From Buttiauxella sp049686335 (lineage in GTDB: Bacteria; Pseudomonadota; Gammaproteobacteria; Enterobacterales; Enterobacteriaceae): a stretch of 64,000 bases of DNA. Position 1 is the first letter of the stretch; each line of letters opens with the position of its first letter. Position numbers and translations under genes: made by a program. The notes beneath the pieces were generated by a model. The model was not told where the DNA came from. It saw only the letters and a list, made by a program, of their open reading frames with translations, and made no database searches. This document shows positions 52,231 through 60,771 of this stretch, piece by piece. The DNA lies in contig NZ_JBAVHX010000035.1 of assembly GCF_049686335.1 (NCBI RefSeq), positions 65,435 to 129,434 of the forward strand. Reading direction: 5' to 3'.

Positions 52231-53115
52231 TTAGAAGTGTGAATGTTGCGGTAATGGGGTAACGCGTGCGTCATCGCAGGCGATGCGGTCAATCAGCAAG
52301 GTGGCGGCCAGCAAATCTGCGGCTCCGCCCGGAGACGCATTCAGTGTGAGCATCTCTTTATCGAGCCAGGCCAGCGCCGCACGGCCTTCAACCGTCGCCG
52401 TCCCGCCTGCCACCAGCACGCTACGCGCTCCGCTTTGCATGGCTTCAAGCCCTTCAAGTCCGGCTCGCGACAGCACGCAGGTATCACTTAGCGACGTCAT
52501 GATGGCCATCAGCGCATCAAGACGTGCCTGCTGTTCCGTGGCACCATGCTGGCGGCTGCGGCGCAATTGCGGCAATGCCAGATTCATGATGTGCGGGAAG
52601 CCAAGCTGGGCTTCTTCACGAGCGCCGGGAACGCGATAACGCCGCGTCGCGAGTAACCCTTTACTGAAAACTTTTGGTGCGCAGCTGTCCGGCAGGCTGG
52701 CAAGTTTTGCGGCACTTGCCGCAATCTCTGAACTACTACCTTCGCAGCCGTGCATTGCCGCCGCAGCGACCAGCAAACCCAGTGCCCAGATAGCGCCCCG
52801 GTGAGTATTCACTCCGCCTGTAGCTGCCATCATCTGCGCCTCGCCTTCACGACCTAAACGGCCGACGAGTTGGCGCAGAGCGATATCTGCCGGGCGCTGC
52901 CAGCTTTGTGATGCAAGCGCATGAAACGTTGGGGAAAGGCTATGCGCTGAGCGCTCCATCAAGTCCAAAGTCAGGTCGTGATGTGCGCCACTTCCCCGGC
53001 TGTCCACCAGACCGGGTTTCGGGCTTAAGCGTGCTTCTTCGATCAAGCTTTGGGTGGCAACCCTTGCAAGCCATTGCGCGCTGCCCTCTCCATCGATCTG
53101 TGGCTGTAGTTTCAT
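52231..53115 (-). CDS. mdcB: Triphosphoribosyl-dephospho-CoA synthase MdcB
   Basis: 294-residue CitG-family enzyme that makes 2'-(5''-triphosphoribosyl)-3'-dephospho-CoA from ATP and dephospho-CoA, the prosthetic-group precursor. Signature EEARLSPKPGLVDSRGSGAHHDL near 30-52, GVNTHRGAIWALGLLVAAA near 100-118 and TCVLSRAGLEGLEAMQ. Shares one base with the mdcA stop (TAATG). Confidence 0.94.
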   Translation of the reverse strand: MKLQPQIDGEGSAQWLARVATQSLIEEARLSPKPGLVDSRGSGAHHDLTLDLMERSAHSLSPTFHALASQSWQRPADIALRQLVGRLGREGEAQMMAATGGVNTHRGAIWALGLLVAAAAMHGCEGSSSEIAASAAKLASLPDSCAPKVFSKGLLATRRYRVPGAREEAQLGFPHIMNLALPQLRRSRQHGATEQQARLDALMAIMTSLSDTCVLSRAGLEGLEAMQSGARSVLVAGGTATVEGRAALAWLDKEMLTLNASPGGAADLLAATLLIDRIACDDARVTPLPQHSHF

Positions 53116-54770
53116 TACCAGCTCCGGAATTTCGCAGGTGGGTTATAAAGACCGCCAGACCACTCGACTAAATCCGCCACGCTGCTGGCTGCCAGCAGAG
53201 AACGGGTAGCATCAGTACGGCGAATACCCATATCTTCCGGGAAGACCACTTTGCCACTCTGGCGTAATGCCGCCACGCGTTTTGCGTCAACGCCCAGGCC
53301 AATGTCAGTGATACCGGCAACGGAAGCCACCATCGCGCGGCGTTCTTCCATGCTTTCAGCACGATACAGATACGCGATGCCTTCTTCGGTCAGCACGTGG
53401 GTGACGTCATCGCCGTAGATCATGACCGGAGCCAGTGGCATACCGGAGGATTTTGCGACTTCAACCGCATCGAGTTTTTCCACGAATGTCGGCTTAACGC
53501 CTGCCTGGAAGGTTTCAACCATCTGCACGACGAGCTTGCGGCCACGCTGCATCAGGTCTGGCTGAGCCTGCATCGCAAGCCATGCGGCGGTGGCATGACG
53601 GCGACCATGTGGATCGTGGCCCATATTGGGTGCGCCACCGAAACCGGACAAGCGACCGCGCGTCACCGTTGATGAGTTGGCATCGCCATCAACCTGCAAC
53701 GTGGAACCGATGAACATATCCACCGCGTACTGGCCTGCTAACTGGCAGAACGCACGGTTGGAACGCATCGAGCCGTCGGCACCGGTGAAAAACACATCCG
53801 GGCGAGCACGAACGTACTCTTCCATCCCCAGTTCGCCACCGAAGCAATGCACGGTTTCAACCCAGCCGCTTTCAATAGCAGGGATAAGCGTTGGATGCGG
53901 GTTCAACGTCCAGTGTTTACAGATTTTGCCTTTCAGACCGAGTTGCTCGCCGTAGGTTGGCAGCAACAGTTCGATGGCGGCGGTGTTAAAGCCGATGCCA
54001 TGGTTAAGCGATTGCACGTTGTGCTCGGCGTAGATGCCTTTAATCGCCATCATCGCCATCAGGATGTGTTCTTGCTTAATCAGACGCGGGTCGCGGGTAA
54101 ACAGTGGTTCGATAAAGAACGGTTTGTCCGCCACCACTACGTAATCAATCCACGAGCCAGGAATATCCACACGCGGCAGGTCGCATTCGTCGTCCACCAG
54201 TTCGTTAACCTGGGCGATAACAATGCCATCGTGGAAGGCAGCGGCTTCAACTAACGCTGGCGTATCTTCGGTGCTGGCACCGGTATACAAGTTGCCTTTG
54301 CGGTCAGCTTTAAAGCCGGCAATCAGCGCCACATTCGGGGCGAGATCCACATACAAACGAGAATAGAGTTCGATATAAGTATGGATTGCGCCAATCTCTA
54401 ACTGACCGTCTTCAAGCAGCTGGGAAATGCGCAGGCTTTGGGTGCCAGAGAAGGAGAAATCGAGCTTACGGGCAATACCTTTTTCAAAAATATCAAGGTG
54501 TTCGCTGCGCCCGACGCTCGGCATAATCATATGCAGGTTATGAACTTTAGATGGGTTGACTTCGGCTAACATGCGGGAAAGGAAATCCGCCTGTTTTTGG
54601 TTGTTCCCTTCAAGCACCACACGATCGCCAGGAGCGATCAGTTTTTCCAGCATATCCACAAGGCCTTCGGTTGGAAGTACCTTGCCTTGCACGTTCGTGG
54701 AAGCCATACGACGCTGTTTCTCGGTGCGGCGTGTGTTCCAGACTCGTGCTGGGTTTTGCCCGGACAACAT
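53115..54770 (-). CDS. mdcA: Malonate decarboxylase alpha subunit MdcA
   Basis: 551-residue acetyl-S-ACP:malonate ACP transferase, which swaps acetyl for malonyl on MdcC. Starts ATG 54770 with a GGAGG RBS. Features: LEGNNQKQADFLSRMLAEV near 53, AGFKADRKGNLYTGASTEDTP near 158, FNTAAIELLLPTYGE and RGRLSGFGGAPNMGHDPHGRRHATAAW near 370-396. First gene of the operon; the 476-bp leader region to higB holds an ERIC element. Confidence 0.95.
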   Translation of the reverse strand: MLSGQNPARVWNTRRTEKQRRMASTNVQGKVLPTEGLVDMLEKLIAPGDRVVLEGNNQKQADFLSRMLAEVNPSKVHNLHMIMPSVGRSEHLDIFEKGIARKLDFSFSGTQSLRISQLLEDGQLEIGAIHTYIELYSRLYVDLAPNVALIAGFKADRKGNLYTGASTEDTPALVEAAAFHDGIVIAQVNELVDDECDLPRVDIPGSWIDYVVVADKPFFIEPLFTRDPRLIKQEHILMAMMAIKGIYAEHNVQSLNHGIGFNTAAIELLLPTYGEQLGLKGKICKHWTLNPHPTLIPAIESGWVETVHCFGGELGMEEYVRARPDVFFTGADGSMRSNRAFCQLAGQYAVDMFIGSTLQVDGDANSSTVTRGRLSGFGGAPNMGHDPHGRRHATAAWLAMQAQPDLMQRGRKLVVQMVETFQAGVKPTFVEKLDAVEVAKSSGMPLAPVMIYGDDVTHVLTEEGIAYLYRAESMEERRAMVASVAGITDIGLGVDAKRVAALRQSGKVVFPEDMGIRRTDATRSLLAASSVADLVEWSGGLYNPPAKFRSW

Positions 54771-54808
54771 ATTTAACCTCCTGATTCAAAGAATCATTTT
54801 GATTTGCA

Positions 54809-54931
54809 TACTCATCAGATTTTGAGGTGCAGGAAGGCAGCAAACGAGCAAATCCCAATGCGCTTACTTAAGTAAGCAATTTAGGTGAGCGAGTGAAGCT
54901 AACGCGCCTGCAACGTGAAAGATGATGAGTA
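54809..54931. repeat. ERIC element in the mdc leader
   Basis: 123-bp diverged ERIC: terminal TACTCATC...GATGAGTA, then GCAGGAAGGCAGCAAACGAG, internal GCGCTTACTTAAGTAAGC and AACGCGCCTGCAACG. It lies 38 bp upstream of the mdcA start, so it should be part of the 5' leader or promoter of the malonate operon. Confidence 0.85.
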
Positions 54932-55190
54932 GAGTTTGGTTAAATTGTGCGCCTCAGAGGTCTGACCATCAATTAAGCTCAGAGATTAATCATTAGCCTT
55001 AGAGTAATAATGGATATTCAGTTTTGTGACGAAGGTAGAAGGCGTGAAGGGGAATTATTGGCTAGTGCACCAACAAAAATCATGATTACGAGACATGTCG
55101 CAAGATGAAGTGATGGCGGTTGGGCGATTAGGGGAAGTTTGTAAAATGGGCAAAGTGGCAGTGTTGGGATCCCACACACAAAGCTCAATA
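54932..55190. promoter_or_regulatory. mdcA/higB upstream region
   Basis: Contains an inverted repeat TCAGA-GG-TCTGA (54954-54965) with a further CTCAGAG half-site at 54977-54983 (LysR-site sized, possible MdcR target, weak) and no gene that I can support. AT-rich promoter sequence for mdc or higB. Confidence 0.3.
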
Positions 55191-55206
55191 TTAGCTCTTG
55201 AGCTAA
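55191..55206. promoter_or_regulatory. Probable HigA operator
   Basis: TTAGCTC-TT-GAGCTAA, perfect 7-bp arms, 41 bp before the toxin start. Typical for autoregulation by the antitoxin of a type II pair. Assignment by position. Confidence 0.6.
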
Positions 55207-55246
55207 CTTAGCTTTTATACTAACTTACAGTTCATGGAGAAGCCGT

Positions 55247-55567
55247 ATGTTCACTGTGATTATTCACACTGAGGCGGAAAAGGAATTGAAAGCGTTGCCC
55301 ACTCCTGTCCAGGCCAAAATGACCAGACTGTTAAAGAAACTTGAAATTAGCCCCAGGTTACTCCGAGAGCCAGATAGCAAGTATTTAGGCGATGGATTAT
55401 TCGAGATTCGAACAATGGGGACTGACATTGCCCGAGGACTTTGGGTTTATCAAACAGGGGAACGCATTTTTCTGTTGCGCATCTTCATCAAAAAGTCGCA
55501 AAAAACACCATCCGGTGAACTTAATCTTGCCTTCTATCGACTGGAGGAAATGAAGAATGAAACATAA
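55247..55567 (+). CDS. HigB/RelE-like toxin (Gp49 family)
   Basis: 106-residue RelE-superfamily mRNA interferase. Features: EKELKALPTPVQAKMTRLLKKLE helix pair, LGDGLFEIRTMGTDIARGLWVYQ strand core with Arg, and RIFLLRIFIKKSQKTPSGEL, where FIKKSQKTP is characteristic of Gp49/HigB. Toxin first, antitoxin second: the HigBA order. The antitoxin start overlaps its 3' end by 11 bp. Confidence 0.88.
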   Translation: MFTVIIHTEAEKELKALPTPVQAKMTRLLKKLEISPRLLREPDSKYLGDGLFEIRTMGTDIARGLWVYQTGERIFLLRIFIKKSQKTPSGELNLAFYRLEEMKNET

Positions 55568-55835
55568 AACGCTTGAGCAGGTTCATACCAACCTGATGAA
55601 GGATCCTGAATACCGTGCAGCCTATGAAAGCGAAGAGGCGCTGGAAAGCCTTCAGGCAACATTGCAAAACTGGAGGATTGAAGCGGGCCTTACTTCTGCA
55701 CAAGTTGCTGAGCGAATGGGAATAAAACCCCCAACGGTTTCGCGCATGGAAAAAAATGCCACTAAGATGAGCTATGAAACATTAATGCGTTATGCCCGCG
55801 CATGCGGAGTTAATTTTAAACTCCAGCAAATCTGA
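55557..55835 (+). CDS. HigA-like antitoxin (XRE family)
   Basis: 92-residue HTH antitoxin. N-terminal toxin-binding region (1-40), HTH_3 domain about 40-92 with LTSAQVAERMGIKPPTVSRMEK as the recognition unit. Probably represses its own promoter through the TTAGCTC palindrome. Followed by a CCCCTCTT hairpin terminator. Confidence 0.9.
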   Translation: MKHKTLEQVHTNLMKDPEYRAAYESEEALESLQATLQNWRIEAGLTSAQVAERMGIKPPTVSRMEKNATKMSYETLMRYARACGVNFKLQQI

Positions 55836-55861
55836 AAATCTTGACGGGTGGACTTAAACAT

Positions 55862-55893
55862 CCCCTCTTCCCATCATCAGAAAGAGGGGTTTA
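55862..55893 (+). terminator. Terminator after higBA
   Basis: CCCCTCTT (55862-55869) pairs with AAGAGGGG (55882-55889), followed by TTTAA. It may also serve the convergent exported-protein gene at 55906. Confidence 0.65.
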
Positions 55894-55905
55894 ACGCGTC
55901 GGCTA

Positions 55906-56490
55906 TTATGATTTAGCTGGGCGAGCCGCGATTTGAATTGAATCGGTATAAGTCACACGCACGCTTTGGTTAACTTTGAGGTCTTTCAAGCGAGCCTGAA
56001 CTTTTGGATCTTCAACAGTGACCACTTTTTCCTGCCCTTTAGGACCGACAAAAGTCACTTCGTTCTTTTTCAAATCAATGTGTTTGATTTTCAACTGAAC
56101 GTTAACCTGGCGGAAAGCCTCGTGCTCAGGTGAACCGCTAGTCGCTTTTTCCATACCTTTGGTGGTTGAAGCCGTAGGTGCGGCTTTATCAACATTGGTA
56201 TCGAAAGCAATGGCCACAGAGCGGGTCACGGTGGTATCTACGGTGTCGCCCGCTTTCAAATTGGCCAACGTCCCGGCTTCTTCAGGAACATTGAGCGAAA
56301 CTTTGTTCCCTTGCTCACCCTCAAGCACCACGACATGATTCTTTTGATCGACTGAAACCACTTTCGCGGAGAAATGATCGGCCTGGAAATCGCCTGCCAC
56401 AGGCTGGATTGCTGCATTTGCAGAGAAAACACTGAATGCGAGCAGTGAAACGGTAGCGGCACCCTTAACAAACGTTTTAATCGGTTTCAT
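55906..56490 (-). CDS. Exported two-repeat protein, unknown
   Basis: 194 residues. Signal peptide MKPIKTFVKGAATVSLLAFSVFSANA, mature protein from AIQPVAGD. Two homologous beta-rich modules: residues about 40-98 (AKVVSVDQKNHVVVLEGEQG...AGDTVDTTVTRSVAIA) and about 130-188 (LKIKHIDLKKNEVTFVGPKG...VNQSVRVTYTDSIQIA). A PTASTTKGM linker joins them. No known domain recognised; periplasmic. It is downstream of cybC on the same strand (63 bp), so possibly coregulated. Confidence 0.7.
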   Translation of the reverse strand: MKPIKTFVKGAATVSLLAFSVFSANAAIQPVAGDFQADHFSAKVVSVDQKNHVVVLEGEQGNKVSLNVPEEAGTLANLKAGDTVDTTVTRSVAIAFDTNVDKAAPTASTTKGMEKATSGSPEHEAFRQVNVQLKIKHIDLKKNEVTFVGPKGQEKVVTVEDPKVQARLKDLKVNQSVRVTYTDSIQIAARPAKS

Positions 56491-56553
56491 AAATCAGATG
56501 TCCTTATAAAATAAGCGAATATTTTTGGCCCGATGGGCAGGGCCAGTATGAGC

Positions 56554-56940
56554 TTAGCGGTATTTCTTGTGGTAGGCATTGCGAGTGGTTTTAAATTCTT
56601 CGGCAGCCGCCTGTGCTTCCTTAACTTTGCCTTCGTTTGCCAGTTTCAGCGCACCATCAATTTGGCCGACCAGAAGATCCAGACCGTGGCGATAATCTTT
56701 CATCTCCGCGCTGTCTGCTGCTTTATCTTCAAGTTTAGGTGGAGTGCCTTTTTGCGCATCCAGTGCCGCAGCGCGCATATTGTTAAGCGAGGTTTTTAAC
56801 TCTGCCGCATTATCGGTTTTCAACACGGTTTTGTAGTTTTCAGCGATGGTATCCATATCATCGCCAACATCTTTCGCCATTACAGCGCCAGTAAATAACA
56901 CGGACGATACTGCCAACATTGCAATTAATTGCTTACGCAT
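56554..56940 (-). CDS. cybC: Soluble cytochrome b562
   Basis: 128 residues; signal peptide MRKQLIAMLAVSSVLFTGAVMA gives a mature four-helix-bundle cytochrome. Met7 (KDVGDDM) and the C-terminal His (RNAYHKKYR) are the axial haem b ligands, and the central LDAQKGTPPKLEDKA is conserved. Periplasmic electron carrier of unknown partner. An ERIC element lies 23 bp upstream of the start. Confidence 0.95.
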   Translation of the reverse strand: MRKQLIAMLAVSSVLFTGAVMAKDVGDDMDTIAENYKTVLKTDNAAELKTSLNNMRAAALDAQKGTPPKLEDKAADSAEMKDYRHGLDLLVGQIDGALKLANEGKVKEAQAAAEEFKTTRNAYHKKYR

Positions 56941-56963
56941 GAATTAACCTCTCTATTATTTTC

Positions 56964-57086
56964 TACCCTAAATAATTCGAGTTGCAGGAAGGCGACCAGG
57001 CCATAAGTCCCCAGGAACATAGATAACTATGTGACTGGGGCGCATGGGTGCAGTCAACGCACCTGCAGCTTGAAGTATGACGGGTA
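56964..57086. repeat. ERIC element upstream of cybC
   Basis: 123-bp ERIC: TACCCTAAATAATTCGAG start, GTTGCAGGAAGGCGACC, CCCCAGGAACATAGATAACT, TGACTGGGGCGCATG, ACGCACCTGCAGCTTGAAGT, GACGGGTA end. It fills the whole gap between cybC and the tldE stop, so cybC transcription must start in or near it. Confidence 0.92.
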
Positions 57087-57089
57087 GTT

Positions 57090-58442
57090 CTACTGACCGG
57101 CGATTTTCATTTCCGGGAGTAACACTGAACCACATTGAATATTACTGCGCTTCTCAATATCGCTACCTACTGTAACAATTTCACGCCACATATCTTTAAG
57201 ATTTCCGGCAATAGTGATTTCGCTCACCGGATACTGAATCTCACCGTTCTCGACCCAGAAACCAGACGCACCACGAGAATAGTCGCCGGTAATGCCGCTT
57301 ACGCCCTGACCCATCAGTTCAGTCACCACCAGTCCGGTGCCCATTTCTTTCAGCATACCGGCGAAATCCAGGCCGCGCCCTTCAATGCGCCAGTTGTGAA
57401 TGCCACCCGCATGGCCGGTGCTTTTCAGACCCAGTTTGCGTGCAGAGTAATTAGTCAGCAGCCATTGTTGCAGGATGCCGTCCTTGATGATGTCACGGCG
57501 TTCTGTGCGAACCCCTTCGCTATCAAACGGCGTGGAAGCCAGCCCTTTAAGCAAATGCGGATGCTCTTCAATGGTCAGCCATTCCGGCAGAATTTGTTTG
57601 CCTAAGTAATCCAGCAGGAAGGTCGATTTACGGTAAACCGAACCACCCGCAATCGCGCCAACTAAATGCCCGAACAGGCCAGTTGCGGCTTCGGCGGCAA
57701 AGATAACCGGTGCTTTCATGGTGGACAGTTTACGCGGAGACAAACGTGCCAGCGTGCGGCGTGCGCACTCGGCACCCACGGATTCCGGGCTATCGAGGTC
57801 TTCCATCGCGCGGCCAATGGTGTAGGCGTAATCGCGTTCCATCTCGCCGTTCACTTCAGCGATAACACAGCTGGAAAGGGAGTGGCGCGTGGAGCAATAG
57901 CTTTGCAGCATGCCGTGGCTGTTACCGAAAACTTTGATGCCGTAGTGGCTGTTAAAGCTGCCGCCTTCGGTGTTGTTGATGCGCTTATCCACATTCAACG
58001 ACGCATTTTCCGCGCGAGCTGCCAGCTCAATGGCGCGATCGGCGTCCATTTCGGTCGGGTGGAACAAGTCCAGATCAGGCGCTTCGAAAGCCAGCAACTC
58101 TTTTTCTGCCACACCGGCAAACGGGTCTGGAGAGGTGTAACGGGCGATATCCAGTGCCGCCTGCACGGTGCGCGCAACGGCATCCGGGCTGAGATCGGTT
58201 GTGGACGCGCTGCCCTTACGGTTTTGATGATAAACGGTGATGCCTAACGCACCATCGCTATTGAATTCGACGTTTTCCACCTCACCGTATCGGGTGCTTA
58301 CGCTGATACCAGTGGTTTTACTGACGGCGACTTCTGCGCCATCGGACTGAGCGGAAGCCAGTTCCAGCGCCTGAGATACCGCTTGTTCCAGAACCTGACG
58401 TTGTTGTGCTACTTGCGTGTTTACTTTCATCGCTACTGCCAT
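57090..58442 (-). CDS. tldE: Metalloprotease subunit TldE (PmbA)
   Basis: 450 residues from ATG 58442 (MAVAMKVNTQVAQQRQVLEQ); an in-frame ATG at 58484 adds 14 residues not found in E. coli. TldD/TldE form a zinc peptidase that matures microcin B17 and degrades CcdA; TldE lacks the metal site. Landmarks VAVSKTTGISVSTRYGEVEN, ITVYHQNRKGSAST, NTEGGSFNSHYG and ITGDYSRGASGFWVENGEIQ. Confidence 0.95.
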   Translation of the reverse strand: MAVAMKVNTQVAQQRQVLEQAVSQALELASAQSDGAEVAVSKTTGISVSTRYGEVENVEFNSDGALGITVYHQNRKGSASTTDLSPDAVARTVQAALDIARYTSPDPFAGVAEKELLAFEAPDLDLFHPTEMDADRAIELAARAENASLNVDKRINNTEGGSFNSHYGIKVFGNSHGMLQSYCSTRHSLSSCVIAEVNGEMERDYAYTIGRAMEDLDSPESVGAECARRTLARLSPRKLSTMKAPVIFAAEAATGLFGHLVGAIAGGSVYRKSTFLLDYLGKQILPEWLTIEEHPHLLKGLASTPFDSEGVRTERRDIIKDGILQQWLLTNYSARKLGLKSTGHAGGIHNWRIEGRGLDFAGMLKEMGTGLVVTELMGQGVSGITGDYSRGASGFWVENGEIQYPVSEITIAGNLKDMWREIVTVGSDIEKRSNIQCGSVLLPEMKIAGQ

Positions 58443-58541
58443 AATGTAAGGTGAGTGAATTAAGTCTAACCCAGAACAGAACAATTTCGCAGTGAACAGG
58501 CTTTACTGGTAGAATTAGCCACTTTTTTTAAGGAGCCTAAT

Positions 58542-59093
58542 ATGACTAAGCAGCCCGATGACTGGCTCGACGACGTCCCAGATGACGAAAATGAAGACGA
58601 AGATGATGAGATTATCTGGGTCAGTAAAAGCGAAATTAAACGTGATGCCGAGGAATTAAAACGCCTGGGTATGGAACTGATGGAGTTGGGCAAGAACGCG
58701 CTCGACAAAATTCCTCTTGATGAAGATTTACGTGCCGCCATTGATTTGGCACAGAAAATCAAAAAAGAAGGCCGTCGCCGTCAGGTTCAGTTAATTGGCA
58801 AAATGATGCGTTCGCGCGACATGGATCCTATCCGCGTAGCGCTTGATAAACTGAAAAACCGTCACAACCAACAAGTTGCTCTGTTCCATAAACTGGAAGC
58901 ACTGCGCGATCGTTTGGTTGAAGAAGGTGATGATGCCATGAGCGAAGTGTTACGACTGTACCCGGAAGCTGATCGTCAGCAACTGCGCGTGCTGATCCGC
59001 AACGCTCAAAAAGAGAAAGCAGCTAACAAGCCGCCAAAATCTTATCGTCAGATTTTCTCTTATCTGCGTGAACTGGCAGAAGCCCAGGGTTAA
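58542..59093 (+). CDS. darP: Ribosome biogenesis factor DarP (YjgA)
   Basis: 183-residue dual-action ribosomal protein family (DUF615), bound to 50S subunits. Begins MTKQPDDWLDDVPDDENEDEDDEI, an acidic N-terminus, then the helical SKSEIKRDAEELKRLGMELMELG domain. Divergent from tldE (99 bp) as in E. coli. Convergent with mpl across array D. Confidence 0.95.
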   Translation: MTKQPDDWLDDVPDDENEDEDDEIIWVSKSEIKRDAEELKRLGMELMELGKNALDKIPLDEDLRAAIDLAQKIKKEGRRRQVQLIGKMMRSRDMDPIRVALDKLKNRHNQQVALFHKLEALRDRLVEEGDDAMSEVLRLYPEADRQQLRVLIRNAQKEKAANKPPKSYRQIFSYLRELAEAQG

Positions 59094-59099
59094 AAACAA

Positions 59100-59221
59100 C
59101 CCTCATCCCGGCCTTCTCCCTGAGGGAGAAGGAGAAAACCGGGCTATTCCCTCTCCCTCAGGGATATGGAGAAAACCGGGCTATCCCCTCTCCCTCAGGG
59201 AGAGGGTTAGGGTGAGGGTTG
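59100..59221. repeat. Tandem palindromic array D
   Basis: Outer arms CCCTCATCCCGGCCTTCTCC and GAGAGGGTTAGGGTGAGGG. Two to three units of about 38 bp with AGAAAACCGGGCTATTCCCT and a CTCCCTCAGGGAGAGGG hairpin. Between convergent darP and mpl. Same family as arrays A-C. Confidence 0.87.
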
Positions 59222-59229
59222 TTTCCGCA

Positions 59230-60597
59230 TTACTGCTCGGCTTTCTTCGCCAGGGCATCAAGCAATTTCTGGTGAATCCCACCGAAACCACCGTTGCTCA
59301 TCACCAGAATATGGTCGCCAGGCTGGGCGGTTTTCATCACCAGATCCACCAGCGTGTCGACATCTGCACTCCAGTGAGCCGGCTGAATACAGGCTTCTGC
59401 CACCTCCACCACCTGCCAAGGAATATGCGGCGGCTGCAGTAAGAATACTTCATCTGCACGGCCTAAAGATGGCGCGAGATCGTCTTTGCTGAGACCCAGT
59501 TTCATGGTGTTTGAGCGTGGTTCGAGCACCGCCAGAATACGTGCGGTTCCCCCCACTTTGCCACGCAGAGCGGCAAGCGTTGCCAGAATCGCCGTTGGAT
59601 GATGAGCAAAATCGTCATACACCGTCACGCCGTTTGCTTCACCGCGCAATTCCAGGCGCCGACGCGCATTCACGAAACTGTCCAGCGCTTTCGCAGCATC
59701 AGCAGGCGTCACACCCACATGGCGCGCCGCGGCAATCGCCATCAACCCGTTATGCATGTTGTGTTCGCCGACTAACTGCCAGTGCACTTCACCGACGCGT
59801 TCGCCATCCAGATACACTTCCCAGTTGGACGCATCTGGGTTGAGTTTCTTCGCCTGCCAGTGGCCTTGCTCGCCCACCAACTCTTGCTCACTCCAGCAAC
59901 CCATCGCCAGCGTTTGCTTAATATTGGCGTCGTTTTCCGGCCAGATGATTTTCCCCTGCCCCGGCACGATACGCACCAGATGGTGGAACTGTTTCTGGAT
60001 AGCTTTCAGATCGTCAAAGATGTCCGCGTGATCAAACTCAAGATTATTGAGGATCAGCGTGCGCGGGCAGTAATGCACGAATTTGGAACGCTTATCGAAG
60101 AACGCACAGTCGTATTCATCGGCTTCAATGACGAAGAATGAGCTTTCGCCCAGACGCGCAGAAACGTCGAAATTACCCGGTACGCCACCGATGACGAAGC
60201 CCGGTTTGTAGCCGCAGGCTTCCAGAATCCAGGTCGCCATGCCAGCCGTGGTCGTTTTGCCATGCGTACCCGCAACCGCAATCACCCAACGGTCGCGCAG
60301 CACGAAGTCGTGCAACCACTGTGGGCCTGACATGTAAGGGATGTTTTTCTCAAGCACCGCTTCAACACACGGATTACCGCGCGTCATGGCGTTGCCGATG
60401 ATCACCAAATCTGGTTGAGGGTCGAGTTGGCTTGCATCGTAACCTTGAATTAATTCAATGCCCTGCTCTTCAAGCAGAGTGCTCATTGGCGGATACACAT
60501 TGGCGTCCGAGCCCGTAACCTCATGGCCGAGTGAGCGGGCAAGCATTGCCAGACCACCCATAAACGTGCCGCAAATACCCAATATATGAATGCGCAT
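59230..60597 (-). CDS. mpl: UDP-MurNAc:tripeptide ligase Mpl
   Basis: 455-residue murein-peptide recycling ligase, which attaches L-Ala-gamma-D-Glu-mDAP to UDP-MurNAc. Motifs: MRIHILGICGTFMGGLAMLA, ATP-binding VAGTHGKTTTAGMATW near 107-122, FFVIEADEYDCAFFDKRSKF and NLEFDHADIFDDL. Divergent from fbp (174 bp), as in E. coli. Confidence 0.96.
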   Translation of the reverse strand: MRIHILGICGTFMGGLAMLARSLGHEVTGSDANVYPPMSTLLEEQGIELIQGYDASQLDPQPDLVIIGNAMTRGNPCVEAVLEKNIPYMSGPQWLHDFVLRDRWVIAVAGTHGKTTTAGMATWILEACGYKPGFVIGGVPGNFDVSARLGESSFFVIEADEYDCAFFDKRSKFVHYCPRTLILNNLEFDHADIFDDLKAIQKQFHHLVRIVPGQGKIIWPENDANIKQTLAMGCWSEQELVGEQGHWQAKKLNPDASNWEVYLDGERVGEVHWQLVGEHNMHNGLMAIAAARHVGVTPADAAKALDSFVNARRRLELRGEANGVTVYDDFAHHPTAILATLAALRGKVGGTARILAVLEPRSNTMKLGLSKDDLAPSLGRADEVFLLQPPHIPWQVVEVAEACIQPAHWSADVDTLVDLVMKTAQPGDHILVMSNGGFGGIHQKLLDALAKKAEQ

Positions 60598-60771
60598 AAC
60601 ACTATCCTTTTATTCTTAGGCGCACATTCTAACCGCATGTTGAGTGCTGGCAAATCGCATTTCAGGATATTCCGCATTTTGCTGGCGCGATTCACCTGTA
60701 CGCTACTATTTGAAACTTTGTTAGGATTGTTGCAATCGTTTTACTCAACTGACAGAAGCAGGGAAAGAGTT

